From: JAPOXR01 sp963664715
Lineage (GTDB): Bacteria > Pseudomonadota > Alphaproteobacteria > Rhodobacterales > Rhodobacteraceae
DNA length: 64,000 nt
Direction: 5' to 3'
Assembly (NCBI GenBank): GCA_963664715.2
Contig: CAXXUY010000016.1
Span: 62,001 to 126,000, forward strand
Position 1 is the first letter of the stretch, and each line of letters starts with the position of its first letter. Both the position numbers and the translations under genes were made by a program. Positions 1 to 8,948 of the stretch are shown in pieces. A model generated the notes under the pieces. The model saw only the letters and a program-made list of their open reading frames with translations. It was not told the origin of the DNA and made no database searches.

Positions 1-2
1 AG

Positions 3-353
3 GACTTTGCGCTCGGCCGCCTGCAGGAGGCTGTGCCCACGGTCGTCTGGGCGGATCTGGAGGATGGTGACATCGCCACGATGAACACGATCAACATCCC
101 GACCGGCGCCGAGAACGTGGAACGCGCGCATGAGTTCATCAACTTCGTCCTCGAACCCGGGCTGCAGAAGACCCTGGGCGAGAACGGCGTCGACGCACCG
201 GTTCAGACCTCGGTCGTGCTGACGCCCGAGGCGGCGATGCTCTGGACCTACGGTGCCGAGATGGTCAACGGGCTCAAGCGCATGGACAACGCCAAGATGA
301 ACGCCGCCAAGCCCGATTGGATCGAGCGTTGGAACGAGATCTTCGGCAACTGA
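3..353 (+). CDS. ABC transporter substrate-binding protein, polyamine type (C-terminal part)
   Basis: This is the C-terminal 116 residues or so of a periplasmic solute-binding protein; the reading frame is open to the left edge, so the 5' end lies outside the window. It keeps the pattern of the spermidine/putrescine (PotD-like) group: a NIPTGAENVERAHEFINF stretch where the C-terminal lobe adds up, and an ending IERWNEIFGN. It is followed by two permeases and an ATPase in the same direction, which completes an importer operon. The substrate is inferred from family and operon only; related operons also carry iron or other small cations. Confidence 0.85.
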   Translation, partial: DFALGRLQEAVPTVVWADLEDGDIATMNTINIPTGAENVERAHEFINFVLEPGLQKTLGENGVDAPVQTSVVLTPEAAMLWTYGAEMVNGLKRMDNAKMNAAKPDWIERWNEIFGN

Positions 354-361
354 GCCATTCC

Positions 362-383
362 GGGGGCGCTTTAGCGCGCCCCC
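362..383 (+). terminator. GC-rich stem-loop after the binding-protein gene
   Basis: Perfect 8-bp stem GGGGGCGC (362-369) with GCGCCCCC (376-383) around a 6-base loop, 8 bases after the stop codon. No T-run follows, so it is not a classic intrinsic terminator. A hairpin in this position between a binding-protein gene and its permeases commonly acts as partial terminator or mRNA stabiliser, giving more binding protein than permease. The function here is inferred. Confidence 0.5.
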
Positions 384-417
384 GCCGACATCCGGAACAC
401 GGGTCATTTTTCACAGA

Positions 418-1233
418 TTGAAGGGATGGGCGATGGCGGCGCCGGCGACGGCGCTGGTTGTCCTGTGCCTCGTGCTGCCGGTGTCGGCCACCATTGCCGT
501 CACTTTCTTTGCGGGCGGCGGACCGTTCGACCTTTACGCCGCCTTCCTGGCAAGCGGGTTCCGCCGCACCGTCCTGTGGCGGACGCTGGAGATCTCGCTG
601 ATCACCACGGCCCTGTCGATGGTGATCGGCTTCTTCACGGCCTATGCCATCAGCCGCGCACCGCCGCGCTGGCGGTCGGCACTGATCATCCTGGCAGCCT
701 TCCCGCTGCTGACGGGTGTCGTGGTCCGGTCCTTCGCCTGGCTCATCATACTGGGACGCAACGGGATCCTGAACGATTTCCTGGTCTGGATCGGCATCGA
801 GGCAGCGCCCTTCACGATGGTCTTCACCAAGGGTTCGGTCATCATTGCAATGGTCTACCTGTTCGTCCCGCTGATGATCCTGACCATCGTGGGCGTGCTG
901 GAGAACATTCCCGACGACGTGATCGAGGCCGCGCAATCCCTTGGCGCCACGCCAGCCCAGACCTTCCGGCAGGTGATTTTTCCGCTCGCGGTGCCCGGCC
1001 TCATCGTCGGCGCGGTCCTGGTGTTCACCGGGTCGTTCAACTCGTATGCCACGCCGCAGCTCCTGGGCGGTGACCGGCAGATGATGATGGGCACGTTCCT
1101 TTACCAGCGCGCCATGGTCGCCTTCGACTGGGATGGCGCGACGACCGTGTCGGCGATCATGGTCGCGGTTACGCTGGCCGTCGTGATCGGCATGACGCGT
1201 ATCGCCAAACGCCTGAACCCGATGACCACGTGA
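418..1233 (+). CDS. ABC transporter permease, PotB-like
   Basis: Inner-membrane permease of the spermidine/putrescine-type importer, 271 residues from a TTG start; an in-frame ATG five codons on (433) is an alternative. The first segment (about residues 8-30) is hydrophobic, then a loop leads into the transmembrane block beginning LWRTLEISLITTALSMVIGF. The EAA loop that docks on the ATPase is visible at about residues 163-180 (EAAQSLGATPAQTFRQVIFP). The stop overlaps the start of the next permease by four bases (GTGA), so the two are translationally coupled. Confidence 0.88.
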   Translation: MKGWAMAAPATALVVLCLVLPVSATIAVTFFAGGGPFDLYAAFLASGFRRTVLWRTLEISLITTALSMVIGFFTAYAISRAPPRWRSALIILAAFPLLTGVVVRSFAWLIILGRNGILNDFLVWIGIEAAPFTMVFTKGSVIIAMVYLFVPLMILTIVGVLENIPDDVIEAAQSLGATPAQTFRQVIFPLAVPGLIVGAVLVFTGSFNSYATPQLLGGDRQMMMGTFLYQRAMVAFDWDGATTVSAIMVAVTLAVVIGMTRIAKRLNPMTT

Positions 1234-2018
1234 CGGGCCGCCTTCATCCCGCGCTGATCGCATTTGCGGTCCTCGTCTATTTCTTCCTGATGGGGCCGCT
1301 GGTCATCGTGATCGGTGCCGCCTTGTCGGATACGGGTTTCCTGACATTTCCGCCGCAGGGGTTGACGCTGCACTGGTTCGAGCGAATCTTCGAGATGTCG
1401 GCCTTCCGCCGCACCATGGTGACAAGTTTTCAGGTCGCAGCCATTTCGACCTGCTGCGCGCTTCTGATCGGCATTCCGGCGGCCTATGCGCTGAACCGAT
1501 ACCGTGTGCAGTTGCCCGGCTGGCTGTCGACGCTGTTCGTCCTGCCGGTGCTGATCCCCGAAATCGTGCTGGGCTTCTCGCTGTTGCGCTCGATCCAGGT
1601 GGGTGCAGGGTTGCCGGTGGTCTCGACGCTGATCATCGGCCATACGCTTCTGGTCCTGCCCTATGCGGTGCGGGTGATCTCGGCCTCTCTCGCCTCGTTC
1701 GACTTCACCATCGAAGAGGCGGCGGTCAGCCTTGGCAGCCCGCCGGTCAAGACCTTTTTCACCATTGTCCTGCCCAATGTGAAGGCGGGTGTCATCGCGG
1801 CCATCTTCCTGGCATTCATCACTTCGATCAACGACGTGTCGGTTGCACTGTTCCTGACCGGGCCGGGCGTCTCCACACTGCCGATCCAGATTCTTGCCCA
1901 TGTCGAGCAGTTCTTTGACCCCGTGATCGCCTCGGTCTCGGTCCTGCTGATGGTGCTGACAGTCATCGTCATGGCGGTGGTCGAGCGCACCCTGGGCCTG
2001 ACGTTCCTCACCAAATGA
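1230..2018 (+). CDS. ABC transporter permease, PotC-like
   Basis: Second inner-membrane permease of the importer, 262 residues, GTG start overlapping the previous stop. It has the usual six-helix layout and an EAA loop (EEAAVSLGSPPVKTFFTIVLP, about residues 160-180). Members of this family pair with the PotB-type permease to make the channel. The stop overlaps the ATPase start as ATGA (2015-2018), so the gene order permease-permease-ATPase is tightly coupled. Substrate specificity cannot be read from the permease. Confidence 0.88.
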   Translation: MTGRLHPALIAFAVLVYFFLMGPLVIVIGAALSDTGFLTFPPQGLTLHWFERIFEMSAFRRTMVTSFQVAAISTCCALLIGIPAAYALNRYRVQLPGWLSTLFVLPVLIPEIVLGFSLLRSIQVGAGLPVVSTLIIGHTLLVLPYAVRVISASLASFDFTIEEAAVSLGSPPVKTFFTIVLPNVKAGVIAAIFLAFITSINDVSVALFLTGPGVSTLPIQILAHVEQFFDPVIASVSVLLMVLTVIVMAVVERTLGLTFLTK

Positions 2019-3080
2019 CCAAGCCGCTGACTCTCCGGAACCTTACTGCGCATTACGGCGCCACCAAGGTCCTCGACGATCTGTCGCTGGATGTTGGCGC
2101 GGGAGAACTGGTGACGCTCCTGGGTGCTTCGGGTTGCGGAAAGACCACGACCCTGCGCCTCGTGGCTGGATTCCTTCAACCCACCGCGGGCACCATCCAT
2201 CTGGGCGATACGGACCTAACACGCATGGTGGCGCACAAGCGCAACATCGGCCTGGTGTTTCAGAACTATGCGCTGTTCCCGCATCTGACCGTGCGCGACA
2301 ACGTGGCATTCGGGCTGAAACAGCGGGGGCTGAGCGGGGCCGAGCGGGGGCGCAAGGCGGACGAGATGCTGGATCGCGTTGGCCTGTCCGCCTTGTCAGG
2401 TCGGCTGCCGGGTGCGCTGTCTGGCGGTCAGCGGCAGCGGGTCGCCCTGGCGCGTGCCCTGGTGATCGAGCCGCCGCTTCTGATGTTCGACGAACCGTTG
2501 TCGAACCTCGACGCCAAGTTGCGCGTCGAAATGCGGGTCGAGATACGCGAGTTGCAGCGTGCCAACCGGACGACAGCGATCTTCGTCACCCATGACCAGG
2601 AGGAGGCGTTCTCGATCTCCGACCGCGTTGCGATCATGGAGTCCGGCCGCATCCGCCAGTTCGACCGCCCGGAAACGCTGTACAGCCGTCCCGCCAACGC
2701 CTTCGTCGCCCGTTTCGTGGGGTTCGAGAACCTGATTCCACTGACCGTCACCGCCCGTGACGCAGGCCGTGTCACTGCCGAAGGCGAGGGCGGAATCGAC
2801 ATGTTGCTTTCAGAGGACGAGTTGGGCCCGGTCCCCGACCGATTCATTCTCGCCACGCGCCCGGACGGGCTGCGCGTGTCTTGCGGCGATCACGGCATCC
2901 CTGCCCGCCTGGGCCTGCGCACCTATGTGGGCCGTGCGTATCACTACCAGGCCGAGGACGCCTGCGGGCCATCTCGTAGCTTCCGGCCCGCTTGGCCAGC
3001 CGAGGGCCAGTGGCGAGACCGTGCGGCTGGTTCCCGAACCGGAGCAATGCTGCGTTCTCGTTACCGGGACCAACTCATGA
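2015..3080 (+). CDS. ABC transporter ATP-binding protein, PotA-like, frameshifted near its 3' end
   Basis: ATPase of the importer. Walker A GASGCGKTT (about residue 36), signature LSGGQRQRVALARAL, Walker B LLMFDEPLSNLD and the switch histidine in VTHDQEEA are all present, followed by a C-terminal TOBE-type domain. The frame is broken at about 2956: after YHYQAE the natural ending (PAGHLVASGPLGQP to VLVTGTNS) continues in another frame and stops at 3080. One extra G in GG at 2956-2957 would explain this. Corrected length would be about 354 residues, normal for the family. Read without correction, the frame runs on to 3439 with an unrelated tail. Either a sequencing indel or real decay. Confidence 0.82.
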
Positions 3081-3439
3081 CGGACCTGTCGATCCGCACA
3101 GCGTCGCATCCTGGTATACCGGTTCCCGGTGCCGAATATTGGGCATATGGGTGTCCTCGGCGAATTCGTGATGCCCGGCTCGGTCAACCGGAACGCGCTA
3201 TTGCCTTGACCCTGTTCCTCGGTATGGGCGATGACGTGGACGACCGCCTGTTCAGCTGCATCCTGCCGATAGAGTGGAAGTCTGGAACGTCAGGCGTAGT
3301 GCACACAGTAACCGCGCTGACCGCCCGGGAACCGGTCCGCGCCGGCGTCACCTGGGTCGCCGGCATGTATTGCTTCGAGGCCGAGATGGAATCGGTCCCC
3401 GACACCGCAGAACAACATCGGAAGGAAAGTACGCCATGA
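3077..3439 (+). CDS. Unrecognised small open frame between ATPase and peptidase
   Basis: A 120-codon frame that begins in an ATGA overlap with the corrected end of the ATPase (3077-3080) and ends in an ATGA overlap with the peptidase start (3436-3439). Both overlaps argue for a real gene in this operon. The sequence itself does not look like a clean family: the first half (EYWAYGCPRRIRDARLGQ) is basic and unconvincing, while another frame at about 3110-3200 reads more like protein (PNIGHMGVLGEFVMPGSVNR). Internal frameshifts are therefore likely. I do not recognise a function. Confidence 0.35.
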   Translation: MTDLSIRTASHPGIPVPGAEYWAYGCPRRIRDARLGQPERAIALTLFLGMGDDVDDRLFSCILPIEWKSGTSGVVHTVTALTAREPVRAGVTWVAGMYCFEAEMESVPDTAEQHRKESTP

Positions 3440-4944
3440 GTGACAATTCATCCCACCTGGACGCCGCGCTCGGCGCTGCGGATGCCGGTCTCGACGCCGG
3501 CCTTGCCCGGTTGCTGGAACTGGTCGCGATCCCCTCGATCTCGGCCGAGGCCGCCCATGCCTCCGACGTACGTCGCGCAGCGGACTGGCTGGCGGCGGAC
3601 CTGTCGTCCATGGGCTTCGACGCATCGGTCCGAGACACCGAAGGCCACCCGATGGTCGTGGGCCACGACACGAGCGCGCCCGAAGGTGTTCCACATGTTC
3701 TGTTTTATGGCCACTATGACGTACAGCCCGCTGACCCGCTGGAGTTGTGGGACGCAGACCCCTTTGCGCCGGCGCTTGTAAAGCGGCCGGATGGCGAAAC
3801 CTGGATAACCGGGCGCGGCGCCTCGGACGACAAGGGCGCCTTCATGACCTTCATCGAGGCGTGCCGCTCATGGAAGGCTGCAACCGGCGCGCTGCCCTGC
3901 CGGGTAACCGTGTTGCTGGAAGGCGAGGAGGAAATTGCCAGCCCCTCGCTGGGTCCATTCCTGGAAGCGACCGCGGACGAGTTACGCGCCGATGTTGTCG
4001 TGGTCTGCGACACTGACATGTGGGACCACGACACACCGGCTATCACCACGATGATGCGCGGGCTGATGGCAGAGGAGTTCACGATCACCGCAGCCGACCG
4101 CGACCTGCACGCTGGCATATTTGGCGGCGCTGCCCGCAATGCACTGCAGGTCATGGCGGATGTGCTGGCAAGCTGCCGCTCCCCCGACGGCTCGGTGACC
4201 GTGGAGGGTGTCTATGACGACGTGCGCGAGCTGCCCGAGGAGGTCCGCGCCAGCTGGACCGCGCTTCCGTTCGACGACGCGGGATTTCTGGGGGGCGTCG
4301 GCCTGTCGGTGCCTGCGGGAGAGACGGACCGGACGGTTCAGGAACAGTGCTGGTCCCGGCCGTGTTTCGAGGTGCACGGTTTCTGGGGCGGCTACGGTGG
4401 CGCGGGGTTCAAGTCGGTGATCCCCGGCAAGGCCCACGCCAAGGTCAGCTGTCGCCTGGTTCCCGACCAGGACCCCGAGACTGTTCGCGCGGCCCTGCGG
4501 GATCACATCCGTGCTCAACTGCCACTCGATTGCAGCGTGGAGTTCACTGCACTGGGTCGCGCCTTGCCCGCCGCGATGCCGGTGGACAGCCCGATGCTGC
4601 ACAAGGCGTTGGATGCGCTTCGGGACGAATGGGGCAAGGCGGCCATTGCTGGCACCGGTGGCTCGATTGCGATCCTGGCGGAGTTCCGCACTCGGCTAGG
4701 GCTCGATCCCTTGCTGGTGGGCTTCGCACGCTTCGACAACCGGGTACATGCGCCGAACGAGAAATACGACCTGTCGAGCTATGTGCACGGAACAAGGTCC
4801 TGGGTGAGGATTCTTGACCGCTTTTTCCCGTTAGCAGGCCGTCCGACACCTCAAGGAATCGGGGCCAGACCGATGCCGATGCAGTCATCGTCGACGCTGA
4901 TCCCGGCTTCTACGATTCACGTAGCGGGATCGGATGATGGGTAG
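3436..4944 (+). CDS. M20-family metallopeptidase (dipeptidase/deacylase type)
   Basis: Cytoplasmic dizinc hydrolase of peptidase family M20, 502 residues from the ATG at 3436. The metal ligands are recognisable: GHYDVQ (His at about 93), GRGASDDKG, the catalytic and ligand glutamates in EGEEEIAS, the Asp in CDTDMWD, and the C-terminal His in NRVHAPNEKY. The lid domain lies between about residues 210 and 340. Family members cleave dipeptides or N-acyl amino acids, which fits an importer operon. The usual ending is near HGTRSWVRILD; the further 35-40 residues (rich in P, S and M) match nothing I know and look like read-through into foreign sequence. A longer in-frame extension upstream to 3274 is rejected because it overlaps the preceding gene. 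Confidence 0.85.
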   Translation: MSDNSSHLDAALGAADAGLDAGLARLLELVAIPSISAEAAHASDVRRAADWLAADLSSMGFDASVRDTEGHPMVVGHDTSAPEGVPHVLFYGHYDVQPADPLELWDADPFAPALVKRPDGETWITGRGASDDKGAFMTFIEACRSWKAATGALPCRVTVLLEGEEEIASPSLGPFLEATADELRADVVVVCDTDMWDHDTPAITTMMRGLMAEEFTITAADRDLHAGIFGGAARNALQVMADVLASCRSPDGSVTVEGVYDDVRELPEEVRASWTALPFDDAGFLGGVGLSVPAGETDRTVQEQCWSRPCFEVHGFWGGYGGAGFKSVIPGKAHAKVSCRLVPDQDPETVRAALRDHIRAQLPLDCSVEFTALGRALPAAMPVDSPMLHKALDALRDEWGKAAIAGTGGSIAILAEFRTRLGLDPLLVGFARFDNRVHAPNEKYDLSSYVHGTRSWVRILDRFFPLAGRPTPQGIGARPMPMQSSSTLIPASTIHVAGSDDG

Positions 4945-5225
4945 GCCGCCAGGCCGCTTCAATCGCTTTCTTTGCAGGAAAGAGGATCCGTCGGCAAAAT
5001 CGAGTCGCCGCATTCGCAGCCGGAAGTGACAGACGGTCGGGAACCCGGGAGGAGCCTGCGGATTGTGCGCAGACGACCAGCCTGCCCGTTTGGCGCTGGA
5101 AGGCGGATTACCCTTGTCCCAGCCCGCAGTCTGGTTTTGTGCTTCCGGGAAGACATGGCTTGCCGCGGTGCACCGAAGATCCGTTCAGTGTGGGCAGGTT
5201 TAGGCAAACTAGCCCGATCGATCGA
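4945..5225. other. Intergenic junction between converging operons
   Basis: About 280 bases between the peptidase (plus) and the NMT1-fold gene (minus). I see no gene, tRNA or clear terminator. It contains a short GATC run (5217-5228) that overlaps the end of the minus-strand gene. This is also about where base composition drops from the GC-rich first operon. Confidence 0.5.
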
Positions 5226-6122
5226 TCAATTCGTCCTGCTCGTCTGGTTGGCGATTTCGGGCGCAACCACCGCCTGTTCATAGGGCAGGTCACCAAGACC
5301 ATCTTCAAAGATGTTGCGTTCCGCGATCCATTCTCTGGACTCGTCAAATATCTCACGTGAGTATGGTTCGAACACGACGCGTTCGCCGGGCCCGAAGAGG
5401 CGCGTGTCCATCAGATCGCGGAAGCGTTCCGGGAATTCGTTGCGGTAGTAGTGGGTGTAAAGCTCTGGCCGCAGATCGATGTCCCTCTGCGCCATACGCA
5501 GCGCGCTGAAGTATTTCTCGACATCGTCAAGGTCCGCATCATCGGCGACCATGGCAGCCATCATGAAGGAGGAGTCGAGTACCTTGCGAAATCCGAGCTG
5601 TTCCATGAAGTAATAGGGCCCGCTGAAGAGGCTGGCCGCCGGGACGTCGCCATCGAACAGGTGTTCCATACGTTTGAACAGGAGTCCGTCCGCATAGGAG
5701 AGGTTGACTTCGTCGGGGGACAGGAATGGTTCGAGTGCCTGAATGGTCGAATAGTGGCTGCCGGACTGGTAGCCCACCGAGATTTGCACACCGGCAAGGT
5801 CTTCAGGCCGTTTGATGTTGGAGTCCGCAGGGACAAAAACCCCGCATGGCGAGACAGAATAGGCATTTGCGTACAGCTTCCCGTGGCCGGAGGCGGCGGC
5901 GACATTGACCGTCCAGTGACAGGCGGAGCTGACATCGCAGGTTCGCCCTTTTTCAAACGTCTGGTAGGCACCGACGCGGTTCCCGAGGTCGTGGCGATCG
6001 CCGCTGACTGACAGCAACTGGTCCTCTAGCACGCAGTCGAGGCCGACTGCGTCAAAATACCCTTTCTCCACTGCAACCCACTCATGCAGGCGCATATGCG
6101 GTGCGACAACGAATGTTCCCAT
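5226..6122 (-). CDS. NMT1/THI5-like (periplasmic-binding-protein fold) protein without signal peptide
   Basis: 298 residues from the ATG at 6122, preceded by a strong AGGAGG. The opening APHMRLHEWVAVEKGYFDAVGLD and the later IKRPEDLAGVQISVGYQSGSHY are typical of NMT1/THI5/SsuA-type substrate-binding proteins: an N-terminal lobe with a helix after the first strand, then the hinge sequence. There is no signal peptide or lipobox, so it is probably cytoplasmic. It sits 26 bases after dctM, last in the TRAP operon. It could be a ligand sensor, or an enzyme built on this fold as in THI5 or dihydroxyphthalate decarboxylase relatives. Function unknown. Confidence 0.6.
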   Translation of the reverse strand: MGTFVVAPHMRLHEWVAVEKGYFDAVGLDCVLEDQLLSVSGDRHDLGNRVGAYQTFEKGRTCDVSSACHWTVNVAAASGHGKLYANAYSVSPCGVFVPADSNIKRPEDLAGVQISVGYQSGSHYSTIQALEPFLSPDEVNLSYADGLLFKRMEHLFDGDVPAASLFSGPYYFMEQLGFRKVLDSSFMMAAMVADDADLDDVEKYFSALRMAQRDIDLRPELYTHYYRNEFPERFRDLMDTRLFGPGERVVFEPYSREIFDESREWIAERNIFEDGLGDLPYEQAVVAPEIANQTSRTN

Positions 6123-6148
6123 CAATTCCTCCTAGCTTGCCTTAGACT

Positions 6149-7450
6149 CTACTTCATGGTTTCCGGCAGGAACAGGGCGATCTCCGGGACCATGACAAGG
6201 ATCGTCAGGCAAACTGCCATTGCGACCCAGAAGGGGGCCACGCCACGGAAAATTGTCGCCATGGGAATACCCCTTGCCACGCCCTTGACAACGAAAACGT
6301 TGATCCCCACGGGCGGTGTGATCAGCCCCATCTCGATCACGATAACGCAGATGACTCCAAACCAGATAGGATCGAATCCCTGGCCGGTGACGATCGGGAA
6401 GACGACCGGCATGGTCACGACCAGCATTGCAAGGCCGTCGAAGAACATGCCCATGATGATATAGCCGATCAAAATGAGGATCAAAGTGCCGTAGGGGCCA
6501 AGGCCGAATTCCTGCATCCCCGTTGCAAGGGTTTCGGGGATATGCGTGAGCGCCAGGAACGGGCCGAACACATGAGCTCCGATCACGATCATGAAAAGCA
6601 TGGCTGTCATGATTACGGTATCAACAAGGATGCCGGGCAGAGCCGAAATTCGTGCCGCACCTGTCGCAAGCGCCATCGCGGTCACCAGAGTGGCTCCGAT
6701 GCCCGCGGCCTCTACCGGTGTAAACACACCGAGGTAGATGCCGCCGATCGACACCAGAATGACACCGATCAATGGAAGGGATTTCAGGCTCGCTACCAGC
6801 TTTTCGCGGCCGGTTGTTTTTGGGCCGACAGGGCCTGCTGAAGGGCGCAGCGTGGTGACGATCGATATGACGGCAACGAAAAGCAACGCGAGGAGCAAGC
6901 CGGGCAGGATGCCGGCAATGAAGAGTTTCCCGATGCTCTCCTCGGTCAGGATCGCGTAGAGCACAAAACCTGTGGAGGGCGGAATCAGAATGCCGAGAGT
7001 GCCGCCGGCGGCCACGGACCCGGTCGCCAGACCGTCGGCATATCCGAAACGTTTCATCTCCGGAAGTGCCACCTTGCCGATGGTCACGGCCGTGGCCACG
7101 GAAGACCCGGATACCGCGGCGAAGGCGGCACATCCGAGGACCGTCGACGAAGCAAGACCGCCGCGCAATCGCCCGATCCAGACGTAGGCGGCCTCGTAAA
7201 GGCGCTGAGAATAGCCCGCCGCCCCGGCCACGTTCCCCATCAGCACGAAAAGCGGGATGATCGAAAGGCTGTAGGAGGTGATCGAGGAATAGGTCTCCGA
7301 CGACATCGTCGCGACGGCGGCGCGCTGCCCGTCGATCACCCATATCCCGCCGAAGCCCACGACCAGAAGCGCCATGCCCACCGGCATGCGGGCAACCAGC
7401 AGGACAAAGAGCGCCAGGATGCCCAGAAATCCGATCAGGGTCTCACTCAT
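6149..7450 (-). CDS. dctM: TRAP transporter large permease subunit
   Basis: Twelve-helix-type large membrane subunit (433 residues) of a tripartite ATP-independent periplasmic transporter, which uses the ion gradient to import carboxylates and similar solutes. Start chosen at MSETLIGFLG because it overlaps the small-subunit stop by 8 bases; an open extension of 19 codons upstream lies inside dctQ. Family signatures include the GGTLGILIPPSTGFVLYA loop, the EVAA-type PVEAAGIGA and the C-terminal LITPPVGINVFVVKG. Second membrane gene of a dctPQM-type operon. Confidence 0.92.
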   Translation of the reverse strand: MSETLIGFLGILALFVLLVARMPVGMALLVVGFGGIWVIDGQRAAVATMSSETYSSITSYSLSIIPLFVLMGNVAGAAGYSQRLYEAAYVWIGRLRGGLASSTVLGCAAFAAVSGSSVATAVTIGKVALPEMKRFGYADGLATGSVAAGGTLGILIPPSTGFVLYAILTEESIGKLFIAGILPGLLLALLFVAVISIVTTLRPSAGPVGPKTTGREKLVASLKSLPLIGVILVSIGGIYLGVFTPVEAAGIGATLVTAMALATGAARISALPGILVDTVIMTAMLFMIVIGAHVFGPFLALTHIPETLATGMQEFGLGPYGTLILILIGYIIMGMFFDGLAMLVVTMPVVFPIVTGQGFDPIWFGVICVIVIEMGLITPPVGINVFVVKGVARGIPMATIFRGVAPFWVAMAVCLTILVMVPEIALFLPETMK

Positions 7451-7958
7451 AACCGGTTGCTCCGGAACGCAGTTGTTGGATGATCTGCCATAACAGGACC
7501 AGGGCATAGAGCCCCATGCCGAGCGTGGTCGCGCCGTAGGCGATCCAGACCGGAATCTCGATCATGTTGGTGACATCTTCGTATCTGTAGGCATCGAGCG
7601 CCTTGTCCCAGGTTTTCCGGATCAGGAGGAGCAGGACATATGCCCCCACTCCGCGGGCCATCAGGTCACCGAGGAACCGGCCCCAGGCGCCGATCTTGCT
7701 GTCCAGAATGTCGACGCGGATATGCGCGCCGCTGAGGGTGGCGAAGGGGATTGCCAACATCACCACAAGCGACATGCCGATCTGGACCAATTCCTGATCG
7801 CCGAGGATCGGGTCGTTCAGCGCGTAGCGGCGAAACACCGAATAGCTGACAAGGAACATTATGACGAAAAGTACCAGGCCACCGGCAACAGCCAGGCCCT
7901 TCAAAAGGCGCCCCGGCAGGGCCAGGGCGCCTTCATTTGATGTTTGGTGAGCGTCCAA
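7443..7958 (-). CDS. dctQ: TRAP transporter small permease subunit
   Basis: Small membrane subunit of 171 residues with four hydrophobic segments (about 16-38, 50-70, 94-113 and 140-160). The PILGDQELVQIGMSLVVMLAIPFA stretch is the conserved core of DctQ proteins. It lies between the binding protein (6 bases upstream) and dctM (8-base overlap), as usual for these operons. It is thought to stabilise the large permease and help dock the binding protein. Confidence 0.88.
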   Translation of the reverse strand: MDAHQTSNEGALALPGRLLKGLAVAGGLVLFVIMFLVSYSVFRRYALNDPILGDQELVQIGMSLVVMLAIPFATLSGAHIRVDILDSKIGAWGRFLGDLMARGVGAYVLLLLIRKTWDKALDAYRYEDVTNMIEIPVWIAYGATTLGMGLYALVLLWQIIQQLRSGATGYE

Positions 7959-7964
7959 CTTGCT

Positions 7965-8948
7965 CTATTTCAGCGCGTCGGCCCATTCCTGAGCGTTGAT
8001 GCCATCGGCCTCGAGCTCCGCGATCACCTCGGTCGCGAGGGCTGCCGATGCAGCGTTGAATTCGGCCGCGACTTCCTCTGACAGCCGGATCACCTCGCCA
8101 CCTTCGGCTTCCCACTTCTCCAGCGCCCTCACGCCTGCTGTCGACATGGTGATGTGGCCGCCCTGTGACATCTCCGCCCCTGTCATGGCTTCGAGCTTGG
8201 CCTGCGTATCCGCATCAAGCCCATCCCAGCTGTCGAGGTTCATCACGAGCATGAAGAGACTGTTCGACCCGTCCATGCCGGTCGTCACGTATTTGACCAC
8301 CTCGCCGAGCTTGAAACTGGTCAAGACCGAAGTGTCGACGAGAACGCCGTCGACAACGCCGGTTTCCAGCGACTGGTAGACCTCGGTGATCGGCATTGAT
8401 ACGGCGGTTGCGCCCCAGGATTCGATCACGCGGCCGGTATTCCGGGACGGTACGCGGATTTTCAGGCCGGCCAGATCAGAGACCGTTTCGATCTTCTTTT
8501 CCGCCATCAATAGCTTGGCGGGCTCTGCCGACCAGAGGCCCAGCAGCTTGGTGCGACGGAACTCATCGCCGATAATGTCGATGTTTTCCCACATCGTCCG
8601 GGTAATTTCCTCGTTACCCGGCACCACACCCGGCAATTCGACCAGAAGCGTCTTCCTGAACTGCGAGGCCGTATAACCGGGCAAAGCGTAGACTATATCT
8701 GCAACGCCATCGATCACGCGGTCATACTGCTTGACCGGACCCGCGCCCAGTTCGCCTCCGGGATAGACACGGATCGTGGTTTCACCGCCCGTCGCCTCCG
8801 CGAGTTTTGCTGCAAGCGGCAGGAACATCTCGTTGTGCAAATGGTAATTGGTAGACGAGAAATGCGCGAGCTTGAGTTCATCGGCTTGACCCATCAGGCC
8901 GATTGAAGCGACCGCGGCGCCGCCGAGTATGGATTTCATGATTTTCAT
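7965..8948 (-). CDS. dctP: TRAP transporter periplasmic substrate-binding protein
   Basis: 327 residues from MKIMKS, preceded by AAGGAGGAATCC; an in-frame extension of eight codons upstream would spoil this ribosome site. A signal peptide covers about residues 1-24 (ILGGAAVASIGLMGQA). The body is DctP family: LKIRVPSRNTGRVIESWGA carries the conserved arginine that binds the substrate carboxylate, followed by VYQSLETGVVDGV. First gene of the operon with dctQ, dctM and the NMT1-fold gene. The substrate is probably an organic acid; the exact compound cannot be told. Confidence 0.92.
   Translation of the reverse strand: MKIMKSILGGAAVASIGLMGQADELKLAHFSSTNYHLHNEMFLPLAAKLAEATGGETTIRVYPGGELGAGPVKQYDRVIDGVADIVYALPGYTASQFRKTLLVELPGVVPGNEEITRTMWENIDIIGDEFRRTKLLGLWSAEPAKLLMAEKKIETVSDLAGLKIRVPSRNTGRVIESWGATAVSMPITEVYQSLETGVVDGVLVDTSVLTSFKLGEVVKYVTTGMDGSNSLFMLVMNLDSWDGLDADTQAKLEAMTGAEMSQGGHITMSTAGVRALEKWEAEGGEVIRLSEEVAAEFNAASAALATEVIAELEADGINAQEWADALK

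Noticed and set aside
274..1901. Long minus-strand open frames across the two PotB/PotC-type permeases
   Set aside because: Arg/His/Asp-rich antisense reading of GC-rich genes; no ribosome site or family match.
5217..5228. GATCGATCGATC as a possible recombination or methylation site
   Set aside because: Too short and partly inside a coding end; no paired copy nearby.
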